This document shows, piece after piece, positions 60,846 through 64,000 of a stretch of 64,000 bases of DNA (positions are counted from its first letter, which is position 1; each line of letters opens with the position of its first letter). The stretch covers positions 1 through 64,000 of IMG/VR virus record IMGVR_UViG_3300022927_001696. One strand, written 5' to 3'. The translations under genes and the position numbers were made by a program. This DNA is from a virus. The notes under the pieces were generated by a model. That model saw only the letters and a list, made by a program, of their open reading frames with translations. It made no database searches and was not told the DNA's origin.

Positions 60846-62509
60846 TGGGAAGAAGGCAAGGCGAAAGTCACAGAGAATATAAAGCAAGGATGATAGATCC
60901 TGTTTCAGAATCCTTTTGTGGTGCTAAGTGGTACAATGCTACCATATGGCTAGGACACGGCGGAACAACCAGTTGTCACCATCCACCTGCACACCAAATT
61001 GATTTAGAAGAGATTAAAACTAATCCTTCTGCGATTCATAACACACGTCATAAAAAGAAAATGCGTGATATGATGCAGAAAGGTGATAGACCTAAAGAGT
61101 GTGAGTACTGTTGGAAGATAGAAGACATGGAAAAAGACTCTGATGGTAATGAGCCTGTAAGTGATAGAGTTTACAAAACAGTTATATATGAAGATGAAGA
61201 TTTACATACTGCGGCAACATTAGACCCGCAGTTTGATGTAAACTTAAAAACATTGGAAATAGCATTTAATAGAACTTGCCAATTAGCATGTAGTTATTGT
61301 AACCCAGCATTCTCCTCTACATGGGTAAAAGACATTAGAACTAATGGAGGTTATCAAGGAATTAAGAGTGATGCAAGAGGTCATTTTATCGACGATGCCC
61401 CCTACGCCGAACCATTTGATGAAGGGCAAGCCAACCCTTATGTGGATGCCTTCTGGAGATGGTGGCCAGAACTTAGTAAAGATTTAGAAGAAATCAGAGT
61501 TACAGGTGGAGAACCACTTATGACTCCTGACATTTATCAGTTGTTTGATTGGTTTGAAACAACAGACGAGCCAAATAAAGATAATATGAGATTTGCTATT
61601 AATAGTAATTTAATGGCAAAGAAAAGTTTACTAGACAAACTTATAGCAGGTACACAAAATATTAATAGATTCCATTTATATTCTAGTTGCGAAGCAATGG
61701 GCAAACAAGCAGAATATATCAGAGATGGATTAGATTGGGATACCTGGACACAAAATTTTGAAAGAATATGTAGCGAAGCAAATATTGAAGGACTACATAT
61801 GATGATGACAATCAATGCACTATGTTTAGATACCATAGTGGAATTTTTAGATTGGATGCTAGGAATGAAACGTAAATACGGTCATAATCGTCCTGGATTT
61901 ACCTGTAACATTTTACGTTTCCCTAGTTTCCAATCGCCTTTAACATTGCCTGACAACTTGCGTAAATTATATCACGACGAGATAAGTGCTTGGTTAGATG
62001 GAGTCAGAGAACGTGAAGAAAAGGATAAAGACGGATTACTACTAGTGCAACCTTGGGAACAAGACCAATTAACAAGACTAATAGAATACTTAGATGTTGT
62101 TAAGACTCCACATAGAAATACTGCTGACAAAGAACTATTAGAACATGATTTTAAATTATTTTATGAGCAATATGATGCTAGAAGAGGGTATAACTTTAAA
62201 GAAACATTTCCAAGACTTGCAGAATTTTATGATAATATAAAGATTATGTCAATAGGAGACAATGAATTAGACGTACAAGCACCTAAAACACACGGTGTTA
62301 CTGATAGTTTATATGCTAAACGTATTGTTACAGAAGACGGTGAAGTAAAAGTAGTTGAAATGAAAATGCGAGGAAGAGAAACAGGTGAAAGTCAAGATAA
62401 CTACGACGATGAAAAGTATGCTGATGATGAAAGAAAAAATAAAACTGGCAGTAGTATTGGTTGGGACACTGAAACAGATGGGTTAGGCGGAGAAGTAGGC
62501 AATGATTGA
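60845..62509 (+). CDS. Radical SAM protein 2
   Basis: A 554-aa paralogue of radical SAM protein 1. The cluster motif CQLACSYC has Cys145, Cys149 and Cys152, and VTGGEPLM lies at 219-226. The N-terminal part repeats the four-Cys layout (Cys25, Cys44, Cys86 and Cys89) with the same CHHPP and CEYCW signatures. The last 80 residues are acidic and low in complexity (DDEKYADDERKNKTGSSIGW) and are missing from protein 1. Two copies in one operon suggest successive or alternative reactions on related substrates. Confidence 0.9.
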   Translation: MGRRQGESHREYKARMIDPVSESFCGAKWYNATIWLGHGGTTSCHHPPAHQIDLEEIKTNPSAIHNTRHKKKMRDMMQKGDRPKECEYCWKIEDMEKDSDGNEPVSDRVYKTVIYEDEDLHTAATLDPQFDVNLKTLEIAFNRTCQLACSYCNPAFSSTWVKDIRTNGGYQGIKSDARGHFIDDAPYAEPFDEGQANPYVDAFWRWWPELSKDLEEIRVTGGEPLMTPDIYQLFDWFETTDEPNKDNMRFAINSNLMAKKSLLDKLIAGTQNINRFHLYSSCEAMGKQAEYIRDGLDWDTWTQNFERICSEANIEGLHMMMTINALCLDTIVEFLDWMLGMKRKYGHNRPGFTCNILRFPSFQSPLTLPDNLRKLYHDEISAWLDGVREREEKDKDGLLLVQPWEQDQLTRLIEYLDVVKTPHRNTADKELLEHDFKLFYEQYDARRGYNFKETFPRLAEFYDNIKIMSIGDNELDVQAPKTHGVTDSLYAKRIVTEDGEVKVVEMKMRGRETGESQDNYDDEKYADDERKNKTGSSIGWDTETDGLGGEVGND

Positions 62510-63266
62510 TCTTTATGCTAATATAGGCATGGCACATGAATGTGATTGGCAAGTCATAAAATCTAGAGTGGTAGCGGCGGCACAATGTAATGCTGATGCC
62601 GTAATAATGACAAAATCTACACCTAGAATTGCAATTCCGGAACACAAAAAATATGTTAGTATTCAGAGCAAGTGGGGAAATTTACCATATATAGAAGTCG
62701 CCGAGCAAAGTGAAGTTGATGACCTTGTAATTAAAAAATTTAATGATTTAACAAAACAAATTGGTATACCGGTAATATGGTGTATAACAGATTCAGAAGC
62801 AGGAGGTTGGGTAAAAGAAAAAACAGATTGCCAGCATGTTAAAATACATTACGATTTTAAAAATGATAAAGAAACAATAGATTATGCTATTAACAATTTT
62901 AAACAAATTATCTTATCAGGAGATAGTATTTGGAAGGATTACTGTATTAAATTATGTAAAAACGTAAGAGATCGCCAAAACTTCTCTTTTTACCATACAA
63001 CAAGTAAATTCCCTTCTCAAATAGAAGAACTAAATTTAAATCATATGAGAACATTTACTAAATTATCAGATTTCAAAATAGGATATGAAGGCAGATGTAA
63101 TGGTATTTTTCCAGATTGTTCTGTAGTATTTAAAGATGTAGATTTTATAGAAAAATATTTAGGTGATAATGATACAGAAAATTCTGTATTATTGAATCAT
63201 CAAGAATTTTATGATTTTTTTGTAAATATGAATCAATTAGAAGTTGCAAATGGCAAAAAAGATTAG
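62502..63266 (+). CDS. NeuB-like TIM-barrel protein without SAF domain
   Basis: A 254-aa protein that follows the order of segments of sialic/pseudaminic acid synthases (NeuB). IGMAHECDWQVIKSRVVAAA and NADAVIM (residues 8-36) match the first barrel strands; IPVIWCITDSEA and VKIHYDFKNDKETIDYAI are later strands; ILSGD resembles the LSTG strand; YHTTSKFPSQIEELNLNHM resembles the NeuB YP...NL segment; and FKIGYEGRCNGIFPDCS occupies the GYSDHT position. The metal-binding His of that motif is replaced and the C-terminal SAF domain is absent (NeuB is about 345 aa). It may be a divergent or inactive synthase. Confidence 0.5.
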   Translation: MIDLYANIGMAHECDWQVIKSRVVAAAQCNADAVIMTKSTPRIAIPEHKKYVSIQSKWGNLPYIEVAEQSEVDDLVIKKFNDLTKQIGIPVIWCITDSEAGGWVKEKTDCQHVKIHYDFKNDKETIDYAINNFKQIILSGDSIWKDYCIKLCKNVRDRQNFSFYHTTSKFPSQIEELNLNHMRTFTKLSDFKIGYEGRCNGIFPDCSVVFKDVDFIEKYLGDNDTENSVLLNHQEFYDFFVNMNQLEVANGKKD

Positions 63267-64000
63267 ACCTAAATGGGAACACGGGCAAATGAGCCCAGAC
63301 TCAGAAAACAAAGTTTTTTGTACTGCACCTTGGACCCACACATATATTTCTCCTCAGTCAGAGAGGCGTATGTGCTGTGCCTCCCGCGAAGATCACATGA
63401 TGCAAAAGCAATATATAGATGCCAGTAATGACGAAAGTACAGGAATGTTTAGACCAGTAGGAACAATGGCAGACTATAAACCAGTAACACTAAAAGAACA
63501 CTGGAACTCAGCATATATGATGGACATAAGAAAGAAACTTATGGCAGGTGAGGAAATACCACAATGTAATGTTTGTAACGATAGTGTGTTAAGCCAAAGT
63601 ACATATAGACAATGGTTTACCGGTTACTTGTTTGAAAATAAAATAGATCAATGTTTTGAGGAGACAGACGAAAATGGATATACTACAATGGAACCTATCT
63701 CTTTTGATTATAGGGTTAGTAATTTATGCAATTTTAAATGCCGTATGTGTGGTGAGCCGCTCAGCTCAGCATGGGAGGCCGAGAAGCGAAAGCATAATCA
63801 ATGGTCGCCTGAAAACCAGCCGTTCATGGTTCCAGAGAATAAAAAGATAATAGACAAGTTTCAAAAGGAAGTAGTAGAAGAAGAATTTTGGGAATATATT
63901 TGTTCAGGAACAGTTGAAGAATTGTACTGGGTAGGCGGCGAACCATTAATGTATGATATACATTGGCGAGCAATGGATAGACTAGCACAAGATGATAATC
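63250..64000 (+). CDS. Radical SAM protein 3, cut by window edge
   Basis: A radical SAM protein of which 250 residues are visible; the frame runs off the window. CNFKCRMC holds Cys160, Cys164 and Cys167, and WVGGEPLMYD (from 227) is the GGE motif. The N-terminal part has its own Cys set (Cys24 in CTAPW, Cys42/Cys43 in RMCCAS and the CNVC pair at 106/109), a layout different from proteins 1 and 2 and more like a SPASM-type auxiliary cluster placed at the front. It overlaps the NeuB-like gene by 17 bases. The third such enzyme in 5 kb, its substrate is unknown. Confidence 0.88.
   Translation, partial: MAKKIRPKWEHGQMSPDSENKVFCTAPWTHTYISPQSERRMCCASREDHMMQKQYIDASNDESTGMFRPVGTMADYKPVTLKEHWNSAYMMDIRKKLMAGEEIPQCNVCNDSVLSQSTYRQWFTGYLFENKIDQCFEETDENGYTTMEPISFDYRVSNLCNFKCRMCGEPLSSAWEAEKRKHNQWSPENQPFMVPENKKIIDKFQKEVVEEEFWEYICSGTVEELYWVGGEPLMYDIHWRAMDRLAQDDN

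Noticed and set aside
1-64000. CRISPR arrays, insertion sequences, integrase and attachment sites
   Set aside because: No regularly spaced repeats, transposase, integrase or terminal inverted repeats were seen; the content is that of a lytic phage.

Overview
The window is part of the genome of a T4-like marine contractile-tailed phage. It carries a T4-type head module (gp20, gp67-like, gp21, gp22, gp23), a T4-type baseplate module (gp48, gp53, gp5, gp25, gp6), gp46/gp47 recombination genes and a gp55-like late sigma factor. The DNA is strongly AT-rich by eye. The style of the large virion proteins (YYTDAR / GLTGGG fibre repeats, an 18-kb structural gene, ADLAE-type C-terminal module) resembles T4-like phages of abundant AT-rich ocean bacteria, such as cyanophages and pelagiphages. 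The host itself cannot be read from the sequence. All family assignments are by recognition; no searches were run.

Layout. 1-11370 (minus strand): a truncated tail-fibre gene, then, reading against the coordinates from the right, a putative tape-measure protein, portal, small core protein, acidic prohead core protein, protease, scaffold and major capsid protein. 11470-12566 (plus): gp26 and a small downstream frame probably reached by -1 frameshifting. 12567-13070: an unusually GC-rich convergent intergenic region with two terminator-like hairpins. 13071-17758 (minus): an early/middle operon of gp55, gp47, a 39-aa ORF, an inorganic pyrophosphatase, gp46 and a GIY-YIG-like protein, read from a near-consensus sigma70 promoter. 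17899-51690 (plus): baseplate and virion structural genes, including a 6025-codon giant gene, interrupted by one small minus-strand gene with its own sigma70 promoter. 51747-64000 (plus): an accessory module after a strong terminator, with glycosyltransferase-like genes, a DUF1289 protein, a membrane protein, a DUF481 outer-membrane-like protein, three radical SAM proteins (the last cut by the window edge), a DUF2693 protein and a NeuB-like TIM-barrel protein.

Expression logic. An 8-base late-promoter motif, GATAAATA (T4: TATAAATA), lies in front of most late units, and the window encodes the gp55-like factor expected to read it. At several genes the motif is followed by exactly 5 bases and then ATG, which puts the predicted start of transcription on the A of the start codon and suggests leaderless late mRNAs. 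Two sigma70 promoters share a ten-base element next to the -10 box.

Main points for a second look: the predicted leaderless late genes; the pyrophosphatase gene bounded by a 27-bp direct repeat of the gp46 start; the A_AAT_TTT slippery site at the end of gp26; the GC-rich 12.6-13.07 kb region; the lysozyme-like domain encoded apart from gp5; and the radical SAM / NeuB-like / glycosyltransferase / outer-membrane-protein module.
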